From positions 62,001-126,000 of the forward strand of contig NW_026947711.1 of NCBI RefSeq assembly GCF_034190915.1: a DNA stretch of 64,000 nucleotides, read 5' to 3'. Each line of letters starts with the position of its first letter. Within the stretch, counting starts at the first letter, position 1. Shown in pieces: positions 47,758 through 60,865 of the stretch. Source of the DNA: Cavia porcellus. Lineage: Eukaryota > Chordata > Mammalia > Rodentia > Caviidae. The translations under genes and the position numbers were made by a program. A model generated the notes under the pieces. It saw only the letters and a program-made list of their open reading frames with translations, was not told the origin of the DNA and ran no database searches.

Positions 47758-47900
47758 GTGTGAATCGGAGGGTCTGAATTAGGATACGCAGTGAGTGGCA
47801 ATGTAGGATGGAGAAAAGCACCGCGCGGTGGTCAGCATGGGGAGGTCAGGGAACATGCAGTGGCAATGTAGGATAGGTTTCTGAAAAACATCGCGGGGTG
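47758..47900 (+). repeat. B-C dimer 56, class I
   Basis: Counterpart of dimer 53 at +2505 bp. Last dimer before the 121-A run. Confidence 0.95.
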
Positions 47901-48819
47901 GTGCGCATTGTACGGGTGTGTGTTACATTAGATTCACTAGTAGGAGTGGGAAAAACATCACGGGGTGGTGCGCATTGTATGGGTGTGTGATACATTACAT
48001 TCACTCGTAGGAGTGAGGAAAACATCACGGGGTGGTGCGCATTGTATGGGTGTGTGTTACATTACATTCACTAGTAGGAGTGAGAAAAACATCACGGGGT
48101 GGTGCTCATTGTATGGGTGTGTGTTACATTACATTCACTAGTAGGAGTGAGAAAAACATCACGGGGTGGTGCGCATTGTATGGGTGTGTGTTACATTACA
48201 TTCACTAGTAGGAGTGAGAAAAATATCACGGGGTGGTGCGCATTGTATGGGTGTGTGTTACAATACATTCACTAGTAGGAGTGAGAAAAACATCACGGGG
48301 TGGTGCGCATTGTATGGCTGTGTGTTACATTACATTCACTAGTAGCAGTGAGAAAAACATCACGGGGTGGTGCGCATTTTATGGCTGTGTGTTACATTAC
48401 ATTCACTAGTAGGAGTGAGAAAAACATCACGGGGTGGTGCGCATTGTAAGGGTGTGTGTTACATTACATTCACTAGTAGCAGTGAGAAAAACATCACGGG
48501 GTGGTGCGCATTGTATGGGTGTGTGTTCATGAGATTCACTAGTAGGAGTGAGCAAAACATCACGTGGTGGTGCCCATTGTATGGGTGTGTTTTACATTAC
48601 ATTCACTAGTAGGAGTGAGAAAAACATCACGGGGTGGTGCGCATTGTATTGGTGTGTGTTACATTACATTCACTAGTAGGAGCGAGAAAAACATCACGGG
48701 GTGGTGCGCATTGTATGGGTGTGTGTTACATTACATTCCCTAGTAGGAGTGAGAAAAACATCACGGGGTGGTGCGCATTGTATGGGTGTGTGTTACATTA
48801 CATTCACTAGTAGGAGTGA

Positions 48820-50562
48820 GAAAAACATCACGGGGTGGTGCGCATTGTATGGGTGTGTGTTACATTACATTCACTAGTAGGAGTGAGAAAAACATCACGG
48901 GGTGGTGCGCATTGTATGGGTGTGTGTTACATTACATTCACTAGTAGGAGTGAGAAAAACATCAAGGGGTGGTGCGCATTGTATGGGTGTGTGTTACATT
49001 ACATTCACTAGTAGGAGTGTGAAAAACAGCACGGGGTGGTGCGCATTGTATGGGTGTGTGTTACTTTACATTCACTAGTAGGAGTGAGAAAAACATCACG
49101 GGGTGGTGCGCATTGTATGGGTGTGTGTTACATTACATTCACTAGTAGGAGTGAGAAAAACATCACGGGGTGGTGCGCATTGTATTGGTGTGTGTTACAT
49201 TACATTCACTAGTAGGAGTGAGAAAAACATCACGGGGTGGTGCGCATTGTATGGGTGTGTGTTACATTACATTCACTAGTAGGAGTGAGAAAAACATCAC
49301 GGGGTGGTGCGCATTGTATGGGTGTGTGTTACATTACATTCACTAGTAGGAGTGAGAAAAATATCACGGGGTGGTGCGCATTGTATGGCTGTGTGTTACA
49401 TTACATTCACTAGTAGCAGTGAGAAAAACATCACGGGGTGGTGCGCATTTTATGGCTGTGTGTTACATTACATTCACTAGTAGGAGTGAGAAAAACATCA
49501 CGGGGTGGTGCGCATTGTATTGGTGTGTGTTACATTACATTCACTAGTAGGAGTGAGAGAAACATCACTGGGTGGTGGGCATTGTATGGGTGTGTGTTAC
49601 ATTACATTCACTAGTAGGTGTGAGAGAAACATCACGGGGTGGTGCGCATTGTATGGGTGTGTGTCCCGTTACATTCACTAGTAGGAGTGAGAAAAACATC
49701 ACGGGGTGGTGCCCATTGTATGGGTGTGTGTTATGTTACATTCACTAGTAGGAGTGAGAAAAACATCACGAGGTGGTGCGCATTGTATGGGTGTGTGTTA
49801 CATTACATTCACTAGTAGCAGTGAGAAAAACATCACGGGGTGGTGCGCATTGTATGGGTGTGTGTTACATTAGATTCACTAGTAGGAGTGAGAAAAACAT
49901 CACGGCGTGGTGCCCATTGTATGGGTGTGTGTTACATTACATTCACTAGTAGGAGTGAGAAAAACATCACGGGGTGGTGCGCATTGTATGGGTGTGTGTT
50001 ACATTACATTCACGAGTAGGAGTGAGAAAAACATCACAGGGTGGTGCGCATTGTATGGGTGTATGTTACATTACATTCACTAGTAGGAGTGAGAAAAACA
50101 TCACGGGGTGGTGCGCATTGTATGGGTGTGTGTTACATTAGATTCACTAGTAGGAGTGAGAAAAACATCACGGGGTGGTTCCGCATTGTATTGGTGTGTG
50201 TTACATTACATTCACTAGTAGGAGTGAGAAAAACATCACGGGGTGGTGCGCATTGTATGGGTGTGTGTTACATTACATTCACTAGTAGGAGTGAGAAAAA
50301 CATCACGGGGTGGTGCGCATTGTATGGGTGTGTGTTACATTACATTCACTAGTAGGAGTGAGAAAAATATCACGGGGTGGTGCGCATTGTATGGCTGTGT
50401 GTTACATTACATTCACTAGTAGCAGTGAGAAAAACATCACGGGGTGGTGCGCATTTTATGGCTGTGTGTTACATTACATTCACTAGTAGGAGTGAGAAAA
50501 ACATCACGGGGTGGTGCGCATTGTATTGGTGTGTGTTACATTACATTCACTAGTAGGAGTGA
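48820..50562 (+). repeat. 1743 bp A-only HOR, copy 1
   Basis: 26 A monomers (+1 bp from ggttccgc at about 50179). Ordered marks run atcaagggg, aacagcacg, ttactttac, tatggctg, gcattttatggctg, gagagaaac, gtgtcccgtt, ttatgttac, cgaggtgg, cggcgtgg, cacgagtagg, gtatgttac, ggttccgc. The edges are approximate because monomers at the boundary are consensus-like. Confidence 0.85.
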
Positions 50563-52305
50563 GAAAAACATCACGGGGTGGTGCGCATTGTATGGGTGTG
50601 TGTTACATTACATTCACTAGTAGGAGTGAGAAAAACATCACGGGGTGGTGCGCATTGTATGGGTGTGTGTTACATTACATTCACTAGTAGGAGTGAGAAA
50701 AACATCAAGGGGTGGTGCGCATTGTATGGGTGTGTGTTACATTACATTCACTAGTAGGAGTGTGAAAAACAGCACGGGGTGGTGCGCATTGTATGGGTGT
50801 GTGTTACTTTACATTCACTAGTAGGAGTGAGAAAAACATCACGGGGTGGTGCGCATTGTATGGGTGTGTGTTACATTACATTCACTAGTAGGAGTGAGAA
50901 AAACATCACGGGGTGGTGCGCATTGTATTGGTGTGTGTTACATTACATTCACTAGTAGGAGTGAGAAAAACATCACGGGGTGGTGCGCATTGTATGGGTG
51001 TGTGTTACATTACATTCACTAGTAGGAGTGAGAAAAACATCACGGGGTGGTGCGCATTGTATGGGTGTGTGTTACATTACATTCACTAGTAGGAGTGAGA
51101 AAAATATCACGGGGTGGTGCGCATTGTATGGCTGTGTGTTACATTACATTCACTAGTAGCAGTGAGAAAAACATCACGGGGTGGTGCGCATTTTATGGCT
51201 GTGTGTTACATTACATTCACTAGTAGGAGTGAGAAAAACATCACGGGGTGGAGCGCATTGTATTGGTGTGTGTTACATTACATTCACTAGTAGGAGTGAG
51301 AGAAACATCACGGGGTGGTGGGCATTGTATGGGTGTGTGTTACATTACATTCACTAGTAGGTGTGAGAGAAACATCACGGGGTGGTGCGCATTGTATGGG
51401 TGTGTGTCCCGTTACATTCACTAGTAGGAGTGAGAAAAACATCACGGGGTGGTACCCATTGTATGGGTGTGTGTTATGTTACATTCACTAGTAGGAGTGA
51501 GAAAAACATCACGAGGTGGTGCGCATTGTATGGGTGTGTGTTACATTACATTCACTAGTAGCAGTGAGAAAAACATCACGGGGTGGTGCGCATTGTATGG
51601 GTGTGTGTTACATTAGATTCACTAGTAGGAGTGAGAAAAACATCACGGCGTGGTGCCCATTGTATGGGTGTGTGTTACATTACATTCACTAGTAGGAGTG
51701 AGAAAAACATCACGGGGTGGTGCGCATTGTATGGGTGTGTGTTACATTACATTCACGAGTAGGAGTGAGAAAAACATCACAGGGTGGTGCGCATTGTATG
51801 GGTGTATGTTACATTACATTCACTAGTAGGAGTGAGAAAAACATCACGGGGTGGTGCGCATTGTATGGGTGTGTGTTACATTAGATTCACTAGTAGGAGT
51901 GAGAAAAACATCACGGGGTGGTTCCGCATTGTATTGGTGTGTGTTACATTACATTCACTAGTAGGAGTGAGAAAAACATCACGGGGTGGTGCGCATTGTA
52001 TGGGTGTGTGTTACATTACATTCACTAGTAGGAGTGAGAAAAACATCACGGGGTGGTGCGCATTGTATGGGTGTGTGTTACATTACATTCACTAGTAGGA
52101 GTGAGAAAAATATCACGGGGTGGTGCGCATTGTATGGCTGTGTGTTACATTACATTCACTAGTAGCAGTGAGAAAAACATCACGGGGTGGTGCGCATTTT
52201 ATGGCTGTGTGTTACATTACATTCACTAGTAGGAGTGAGAAAAACATCACGGGGTGGTGCGCATTGTATTGGTGTGTGTTACATTACATTCACTAGTAGG
52301 AGTGA
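50563..52305 (+). repeat. 1743 bp A-only HOR, copy 2
   Basis: This repeats the ordered marks of copy 1 at +1743 bp, for example atcaagggg 48961 to 50704, tatggctg 49381 to 51124 and ggttccgc 50178 to 51921. The segment from the second tatggctg monomer repeats again at +1006 bp (51124 to 52130), reaching about 52.94 kb. Confidence 0.85.
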
Positions 52306-53984
52306 GAGAAACATCACGGGGTGGTGGGCATTGTATGGGTGTGTGTTACATTACATTCACTAGTAGGTGTGAGAGAAACATCACGGGGTGGTGCGCATTG
52401 TATGGGTGTGTGTCCCGTTACATTCACTAGTAGGAGTGAGAAAAACATCACGGGGTGGTGCCCATTGTATGGGTGTGTGTTATGTTACAATCACTAGTAG
52501 GAGTGAGAAAAACATCACGAGGTGGTGCGTATTGTATGGGTGTGTGTTACATTACATTCACTAGTAGCAGTGAGAAAAACATCACGGGGTGGTGCGCATT
52601 GTATGGGTGTGTGTTACATTAGATTCACTAGTAGGAGTGAGAAAAACATCACGGCGTGGTGCCCATTGTATGGGTGTGTGTTACATTACATTCACTAGTA
52701 GGAGTGAGAAAAACATCACGGGGTGGTGCGCATTGTATGGGTGTGTGTTACATTACATTCACGAGTAGGAGTGAGAAAAACATCACAGGGTGGTGCGCAT
52801 TGTATGGGTGTATGTTACATTACATTCACTAGTAGGAGTGAGAAAAACATCACGGGGTGGTGCGCATTGTATGGGTGTGTGTTACATTAGATTCACTAGT
52901 AGGAGTGAGAAAAACATCACGGGGTGGTTCCGCATTGTATGGGTGTGTGTTACATTACATTCACTAGTAGGAGTGAGAAAAACATCACGGGTTGGTGCGC
53001 ATTGTATGGGTGTGTGTTACATTACATTCACTAGTAGCAGTGAGAAAAACATCACGGGGTGGTGCGCATTGTATGGGTGTGTGTTACATTACATTCACTA
53101 GTAGGAGTGAGAAAAACATCACGGGGTGGTGCGCATTGTATGGGTGTGTGTTACATTACATTCACTAGTAGGAGTGAGAAAAACATCACGGGGTGGTGCG
53201 CATTGTATGGGTGTGTGTTACATTACATTCACTAGTAGGAGTCAGAAAAACATCACGGGGTGGTGCGCATTGTATGGGTGTGTGTTACATTAGACTCACT
53301 AGTAGGAGTGTGAAAAACATCACGGGGTGGTGCGCATTGTATGGGTGTGTGTTACATTAGACTCACTAGTAGGAGTGAGAAAAACATCACGGGGTGGTGC
53401 TCATTGTATGGGTGTGTGTTACATTAGACTCACTAGTAGGAGTGAGAAAAACATCACGGGGTGGTGCGCATTGTATGGGTGTGTGTTACATTAGACTCAC
53501 TAGTAGGAGTGAGAAAAACATCACGGGGTGGTGCGCATTGTATGGGTGTGTGTTACATTACATTCACTAGTAGGAGTGAGAAAAACATCACGGGGTGGTG
53601 CGCATTGTATTGGTGTGTGTTAAATTACATTCACTAATAGGAGTGAGAAAAACATCACGGGGTGGTGCGCATTGAATGGGTGTGTGTTACATTACATTCA
53701 CTAGTAGGAGTGAGAAAAACATCACCGGGTGGTGCGCATTGTATGGGTGTGTGTTACATTACATTCACTAGTAGGAGTGAGAAAATCATCATGGGGTTGT
53801 GCGCATTGTTTGGGTGTGTGTTACATTAGATTCACGAGTAGGAGTAGGAAAAACATCACGGGGTGGTGCGCATTGTATGGGTGTGTGTTACATTACATTC
53901 ACTAGTAGGAGTGAGAAAAACATCACGGGGTGGTGCGCATTGTATGGGTGTGTGTTACATTACATTCATTAGTAGGAGTGAGAA

Positions 53985-54590
53985 AAACATCACGGGGAGG
54001 TGCGCATTGTATGGGTGTGTGTTACATTTCATTCACTAGTAGGAGTGAGAGAAACATCACGGGGTGGTGCGCATTGTATGGGTGTGTGTTACATTACGTT
54101 CACTAGTAGGAGTGAGAAAAACATCACGGGGTGGTGCGCATTGTATGGGTGTGTGTTACATTACGTTCACTAGTAGGATGAGAAAAACATCACGGGGTGG
54201 TGCGCATTGTATGGGTGTGTGTTACATTACGTTCACTAGTAGGAGTGAGAAAAACATCACGGGGTGGTGCGCATTGCATGGGTGTGTGTTACATTACGTT
54301 CACTAGGAGGAGTGAGAAAAACATCACCGGGTGGTGCGCATTGTATGGGTGTGTGTTACATTACGTTCACTAGGAGGAGTGAGAAAAACATCACCGGGTG
54401 GTGCGCATTGTATGGGTGTGTGTTACATTACGTTCACTAGGAGGAGTGAGAAAAACATCACGGGGTGGTGCGCATTGTATGGGTGTGTGTTACATTACGT
54501 TCACTAGTAGGAGTGAGAAAACATCACGGGGTGGTGCGCATTGTATGGGTGTGTGTTACATTACATTCACTAGTAGGAGTGAGAAAAACA
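53985..54590 (+). repeat. ttacgttcac monomer cluster, copy 1 (1070 bp period)
   Basis: Consecutive A monomers carry ttacgttcac, adding a third CpG, with caccgggtgg and taggaggagtg variants and a 66 bp taggatgag monomer. The cluster is copied at +1070 bp. Confidence 0.87.
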
Positions 54591-55054
54591 TCACGGGCTG
54601 GTGCGCATTGTATGGGTGTGTGTTACATTACATTCACTAGTAGCAGTGAGAAAAACATCACGGGGTGGTGCGCATTGTATGGGTGTGTGTTACATTACAT
54701 TCACGAGTAGGAGTGAGAAAAACATCACGGGGTGGTGCGCATTGTATGGGTGTGTGTTACATTACATTCACTAGTAGGAGTGAGAAAAACATCACGGGGT
54801 GGTGCGCATTGTATGGGTGTGTGTTACATTACATTCACTAGTAGGAGTCAGAAAAACATCACGGGGTGGTGCGCATTGTATGGGTGTGTGTTACATTAGA
54901 CTCACTAGTAGGAGTGTGAAAAACATCACGGGGTGGTGCGCATTGTATGGGTGTGTGTTACATTAGACTCACTAGTAGGAGTGAGAAAAACATCACGGGG
55001 TGGTGCTCATTGTATGGGTGTGTGTTACATTAGACTCACTAGTAGGAGTGAGAA

Positions 55055-55660
55055 AAACATCACGGGGAGGTGCGCATTGTATGGGTGTGTGTTACATTTC
55101 ATTCACTAGTAGGAGTGAGAGAAACATCACGGGGTGGTGCGCATTGTATGGGTGTGTGTTACATTACGTTCACTAGTAGGAGTGAGAAAAACATCACGGG
55201 GTGGTGCGCATTGTATGGGTGTGTGTTACATTACGTTCACTAGTAGGATGAGAAAAACATCACGGGGTGGTGCGCATTGTATGGGTGTGTGTTACGTTAC
55301 GTTCACTAGTAGGAGTGAGAAAAACATCACGGGGTGGTGCGCATTGCATGGGTGTGTGTTACATTACGTTCACTAGGAGGAGTGAGAAAAACATCACCGG
55401 GTGGTGCGCATTGTATGGGTGTGTGTTACATTACGTTCACTAGGAGGAGTGAGAAAAACATCACCGGGTGGTGCGCATTGTATGGGTGTGTGTTACATTA
55501 CGTTCACTAGGAGGAGTGAGAAAAACATCACGGGGTGGTGCGCATTGTATGGGTGTGTGTTACATTACGTTCACTAGTAGGAGTGAGAAAACATCACGGG
55601 GTGGTGCGCATTGTATGGGTGTGTGTTACATTACATTCACTAGTAGGAGTGAGAAAAACA
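55055..55660 (+). repeat. ttacgttcac monomer cluster, copy 2 (1070 bp period)
   Basis: The same variants appear in the same order as at 53985-54590, including the 66 bp monomers taggatgag and gagaaaacatc. One monomer has gttacgttacg, a further private change. Confidence 0.87.
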
Positions 55661-56005
55661 TCACGGGGTGGTGCGCATTGTATGGGTGTGTGTTACATTA
55701 CATTCACTAGTAGGAGTGAGAAAAACATCACGGGGTGGTGCGCATTGTATGGGTGTGTGTTACATTACATTCACTAGTAGGAGTGAGAAAAACATCACGG
55801 GGTGGTGCGCATTGTATGGGTGTGTGTTACATTACATTCACTAGTAGGAGTGAGAAAAACATCACGGGGTGGTGCGCATTGTATGGGTGTGTGTTACATT
55901 ACATTCACTAGTAGGTGTGAGAGAAACATCACGGGGTGGTGCGCATTTTATGGGTGTGTGTCACATTACATTCACTAGTAGGAGTGAGAAAAACATCACG
56001 GGGTG

Positions 56006-56148
56006 GTGTGAATCGGAGGGTCTGAATTAGGATAGGCAGTGAGTGGCAATGTAGGATGGAGAAAAGCACCGCGGGGTGGTCAGCATGGGGAGGTCAGGGA
56101 ACATGCAGTGGCAATGTAGGATAGGTTTCTGAAAAACATCGCGGGGTG
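56006..56148 (+). repeat. B-C dimer 57, class I
   Basis: First dimer after the 121-A run. It has ggataggc, where most class I copies have ggatacgc. 10 A follow. Confidence 0.95.
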
Positions 56149-56818
56149 GTGCGCATTGTATGGGTGTGTGTTACATTAGATTCACTAGTAGGAGTGGGAA
56201 AAACATCACGGGGTGGTGCGCATTGTATGGGTGTGTGATACATTACATTCACTAGTAGGAGTGAGAAAAACATCACGGGGTGGTGCGCATTGTATGGGTG
56301 TGTGTTACATTACATTCACTAGTAGGAGTGAGAAAAACATCACGGGGTGGTGCTCATTGTATGGGTGTGTGTTACATTAGATACACTAGTAGGAGTGAGA
56401 AAAACATCACGGGGTGGTGCGCATTGCATGGGTGTGTGTTACATTACATTCACTAATAGGAGTGGGAAAAACATCACGGGGTGGTGCGCATTGTATCGGT
56501 GTGTGTTACATTACATTCACTAGTAGGAGTGAGAAAAACATCACGGGGTGGTGCGCATTGTATGGGTGTGTGTTACATTACATTCACTAGTAGGAGTGAG
56601 AAAAACATCACGAGTTGGTGCGCATTGTATGGGTGTGTGTTACATTACATTCACTAGTAGGAGTGAGAAAAACATCACCGGGTGGTGCGCATTGTATGGG
56701 TGTGTGTTACATTACATTCACTAGTAGGAGTGAGAAAAACATCACGGGGTGGTGCGCATTATATGGGTGTGTGTTACATTACATTCACTAGTAGGAGTGA
56801 GAAAAACATCACGGGGTG

Positions 56819-56961
56819 GTGTGAATCAGAGGGTCTGTATTAGGATATGCAGTGAGTGGCAATGTAGGATGGAGAGAAGCACCGCGGGGTGGTCAGCATG
56901 GGGAGGTGAGGGAACATGCAGTGGCAATGTAAGATAGGTTTCTGAAAAACATCGCAGGGTG
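56819..56961 (+). repeat. B-C dimer 58, divergent class I/III
   Basis: gaatcagagggtctgtatt, ggatatgc, atggagagaagc, aggtgaggg and gtaagatagg. The most diverged dimer in the window. 4 A follow. Confidence 0.92.
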
Positions 56962-57229
56962 GTGCGCATTGTATCTGTGTGTGTTACATTAGATTCACTA
57001 GTAGGAGTGAGAAAAACATCGCGGGGTGGTGCGCATTGTATGGGTGTGGGTTACATGACATTCACTAATAGGATTGAGAAAAACATCACGGGGTGGTGCG
57101 CATTGTATGGGTGTGTGTTACATTACATTCACTAGTAGGAGTGAGAAAAACATCACGAGGTGGTGCGCATTGTATGGGTGTGTGTTACGTTACATTCACT
57201 AGTAGGAGTGAGAAAAACATCACGGGGTG

Positions 57230-57372
57230 GTGTGAATCGGAGGGTCTGAATTAGGATAGGCAGTGGGTGGCAATGTAGGATGGAGAAAAGCACCGCGGGG
57301 TGGTCAGCATGGGGAGGTCAGGTAACAGGCAGTGGCAATGTAGGATAGGTTTCTGAAAAACATCGCGGGGTG
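57230..57372 (+). repeat. B-C dimer 59, class I
   Basis: gcagtgggtgg and ggtaacaggc are private. 33 A follow. Confidence 0.95.
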
Positions 57373-59580
57373 GTGCTCATTGTATGGGTGTGTGTTACAT
57401 TACATTCACTAGTAGGTGTGAGAAAAACATCACGGGGTGGTGCGCATTGTATGGGTGTGTGTCACATAACATTTACTACTAGGAGTGCAAAAACATCACG
57501 GGGTGGTGCGCATTGTATGGGTGTGTGTTACATTACATTCACTAGTAGGAGTGAGAAAAACATCACGGGCTGGTGCGCATTGCATGGGTGTGTGTTACAT
57601 TACATTCACTATTAGGAGTGAGAAAAACATCACGGGGTGGTGCGCATTGTATGGGTGTGTGTTACATTACATTCACTAGTAGGTGTGAGAAAAACATCAC
57701 GGGGTGGTGCGCATTGTATGGGTGTGTGTCACATAACATTTACTACTAGGAGTGCGAAAAACATCACGGGGTGGTGCGCATTGTATGGGTGTGTGTTACA
57801 TTATATTCACTAGTAGGAGTGAGAAAAACCTCACGGGGTGGTGCGCATTGTATGGGTGTGTGTTACATTACATTCACTAGTAGGAGTGAGAAAAACATCA
57901 CGGGGTGGTGTGCATTGTATGGGTGTGTGTTACATTACATTCACTAGTAGGAGTGAGAAAAACATCACGGGGTGGTGCGCATTGTATGGGTGTGTGTTAC
58001 ATTAGATTCACTAGTAGGAGTGAGAAAAACATCACGGGGTGGTGCGCATTGTATGGGTGTGTGTTACATTAGATTCACTAGTAGGAGTGATAAAAACATC
58101 ACGGGGTGGTGCGCATTTTATGGGTGTGTGTTACATTACATTCACTAATAGGAGTGAGAAAAACATCACGGGGTGGTGCGCATTGTATGGGTGTGTGTTA
58201 CATTACATTCACTAGTAGGAGTGAGAAAAGCATCACGGAGTGGTGCGCATTGTATGGGTGTGTGTTACATTACATTCACTAGTAGGAGTGAGAAAAACAT
58301 CACGGGGTGGTGCGCATTGTATGGGTGTGTGTTACATTACATTCACTAGTAGCAGTGAGAAAAACATCACGGGGTTGTGCGCATTGTATGGGTGTGTGTT
58401 ACATTAGATTCACTAGTAGGAGTGAGAAAAACATCATGGGGTGGTGCGCATTGTATGGGTGTGTGTTACATTACATTCACTAGTAGCAGTGAGAAAAACA
58501 TCACGGGCTGGTGCGCATTGTATGGGTGTGTGTTACATTACATTCACTAGTAGGAGTGAGAAAAACATCACGGGGTGGTGCGCATTGTATGGGTGTGTGT
58601 TACATTACATTCACTAGTAGGAGTGAGAAAAACATCACGGGGTGGTGCGCATTGTATGGGTGTGTGTTACATTACATTCACAAGTAGGAGTGAGAAAAAC
58701 ATCACGGGTTGGTGCGCATTGTACGGGTGTGTTACATTACATTCACTAGTAGCAGTGAGAAAAACATCACGGGGTTGTGCGCATTGTATGGGTGTGTGTT
58801 ACATTACATTCACTAGTAGGAGTGAGAAAAGCATCACGGAGTGGTGCGCATTGTATGGGTGTGTGTTACATTACATTCACTAGTAGGAGTGAGAAAAACA
58901 TCACGGGGTGGTGCGCATTGTATGGGTGTGTGTTGCATTAGATTCACTAGTAGGAGTGAGAAAAACATCACGGGGTGGTGCGCATTGTATGGGTGTGTGT
59001 TACATTAGATGCACTAATAGGAGTGAGAAAAACATCACGAGGTGGTGCGCATTGTATGGGTGTGTGTTACATTACATTCACTAGTAGGAGTGAGAAAAAC
59101 ATCACGGGGTGGTGCGCGTTGTATGGGTGTGTGTTACATTACATTCACTAGTAGGAGTGAGAAAAACATCACGGGGTGGTGCGCATTGTATGGGTGTGTG
59201 TTACATTACATTCACTAGTAGGAGTGAGAAAAACATCACGGGGTGGTGCGCATTGTATGGGTGTGTGTTACATTACATTCACTAGTAGGAGTGAGAAAAA
59301 CATCACGGGGTGGTGCGCATTGTATGGGTGTGTGTTACATTACATTCACTAGTAGGAGGGAGAAAAACATCACGGGGTGGTGCGCATTGTATGGGTGTGT
59401 GTTACATTAAATTCACTAGTAGGAGTGATAAAAACATCACGGGCTGGGGCGCATTGTATGGGTGTGTGTTACATTACATTCACTAGTAGGAGTGAGAAAA
59501 ACATCACGGGGTGGTGCACATTGTATGGGTGTGTGTTACATTACATTCACTAGTAGGAGTGAGAAAAACATCACGGGGTG
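57373..59580 (+). repeat. 33-monomer A run
   Basis: 2208 bp (33 x 67 minus 3) of A monomers. A gtgtcacataacatttac variant with gtgcaaaaa or gtgcgaaaa occurs twice (near 57463 and 57729). Confidence 0.9.
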
Positions 59581-59723
59581 GTGTGAATTGGAGGGTCTGA
59601 ATTAAGATAGGCAGTGAGTGCCAATGTATGATGGGGAAATGCACCGCGTGGTGGTCAGCATGGGGAGGTCAGGGAACATGCAGTGGCAATGTAGGATAGG
59701 TTTCTGAAAAACATCGCGGGGTG
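59581..59723 (+). repeat. B-C dimer 60, class IV
   Basis: gaattggaggg, aattaagat, gagtgccaatgtatg, ggggaaatgc and cgcgtggtgg define this class. 17 A follow. Confidence 0.95.
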
Positions 59724-60865
59724 GTGCGCATTGTATGGGTGTGTGTTACATTACATTCACTAGTAGGAGTGAGAAAAACATCACGGGGTGGTGCGCATTG
59801 TATGGGTGTGTGTTACATTACATTCACTAGTAGGAGTGAGAAAAACATCACGGGTTGGTGCGCATTGTATGGGTGTGTGTTACATTACATTCACTAGTAG
59901 GAGTGAGAAAAACATCACCACAGGGTGGTGCGCATTGTATGGGTGTGTGTTACATTACATTCACTAGTAGGAGTGAGAAAAACATCACGGGGTGGTGCGC
60001 ATTGCATGGGTGTGTGTTACATTACATTCACTAGTAGGAGTGAGAAAAACATCACGGGGTGGTGCGCATAGTATTGGTGTGTGTTACATTACATTCACTA
60101 GTAGGAGTGAGAAAAACATCACGGGGTGGTGCGCATTGTATGGGTGTGTGTTACATTAGATTCACTAGTAGGAGTGAGAAAAACATCACGGGGTGGTGCG
60201 CATTGTATGGCTGTGTGTTACATTACATTCACTACTAGGAGTGAGAAAAACATCACGGGGTGGTGCGCATTGTATGGGTGTGTGTTACATTACATTCACT
60301 AGTAGGAGTGAGAAAAACATCACGGGGTGGTGCGCATTGTATGGGTGTGTGTTACATTACATTCACTAGTAGGAGTGAGAAAAACATCACGGGGTGGTGC
60401 GCATTGTATGGGTGTGTGTTACATTACATTCACTAGTAGGAGAGAGAAAAACATCACGGGGTGGTGCGCATTGTATGGGTGTGTGTTACATTACATTCAC
60501 TAGTAGGAGTGAGAAAAACATCACGGGGTGGTGCGCATTGTATGGGTGTGTGTTACATTACATTCACTAGTAGCAGTGAGAAAAATATCACGGGGTGGTG
60601 CGCATTGTATGGCTGTGTGTTACATTACATTCACTAGTAGGAGTGAGAAAAACATCACGGGGTGGTGCGCATTGTATGGGTGTGTGTTACATTACATTCA
60701 CTAGTAGGAGTGAGAAAAACATCACGGGGTGGTGCGCATTGTATGGGTGTGTGTTACATTACATTCACTAGAAGGTGTGAGAGAAACATCACGGGGTGGT
60801 GCGCATTTTATGGGTGTGGGTCACATTACATTCACTAGTAGGAGTGAGAAAAACATCACGGGGTG
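59724..60865 (+). repeat. 17-monomer A run with a 3 bp insertion
   Basis: 17 x 67 plus 3 bp. The extra bases give catcaccacagggtgg at about 59916, the only +3 monomer I found. Confidence 0.88.

Larger units (their letters stand above)
45595..47877 (+). repeat. Segmental duplication 45.6-47.9 kb, copy 2
   Basis: This copy lacks the IIa dimer and six A monomers of copy 1. Shared private marks include cgagatagtg, gcattttatg with ttaaatt, gaaaatcttcgcgg and cgcgcggtgg. Confidence 0.87.
47901..56005 (+). repeat. 121-monomer A run, the longest dimer-free block
   Basis: 8105 bp of A monomers (121 x 67 minus 2) with no B-C dimer. It has its own higher-order periods of 1743, 1006, 1606 and 1070 bp. 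Private variants absent elsewhere in the window, or nearly so, include gtgtcccgtt, tggtgggcatt, ttatgttac, ggttccgc, aacagcacgg, ttagactcac and clusters of ttacgttcac. Confidence 0.95.
55911..59957 (+). repeat. Right-end segmental duplication, copy 1
   Basis: Contains dimers at 56006 (I), 56819 (I/III-like), 57230 (I) and 59581 (IV) with runs of 10, 4 and 33 A. It starts at the taggtgtgagagaaac monomer. The offset to copy 2 is 4860 bp on the left, 3905 bp in the middle and 4106 bp on the right. Confidence 0.83.

Noticed and set aside
50041..50352. 103-codon open frame as a candidate gene (copied at 51784 and 52790)
   Set aside because: It is four to five A monomers in which an extra base (ggttccgc) restores phase; its copies follow the 1743 and 1006 bp DNA duplications.
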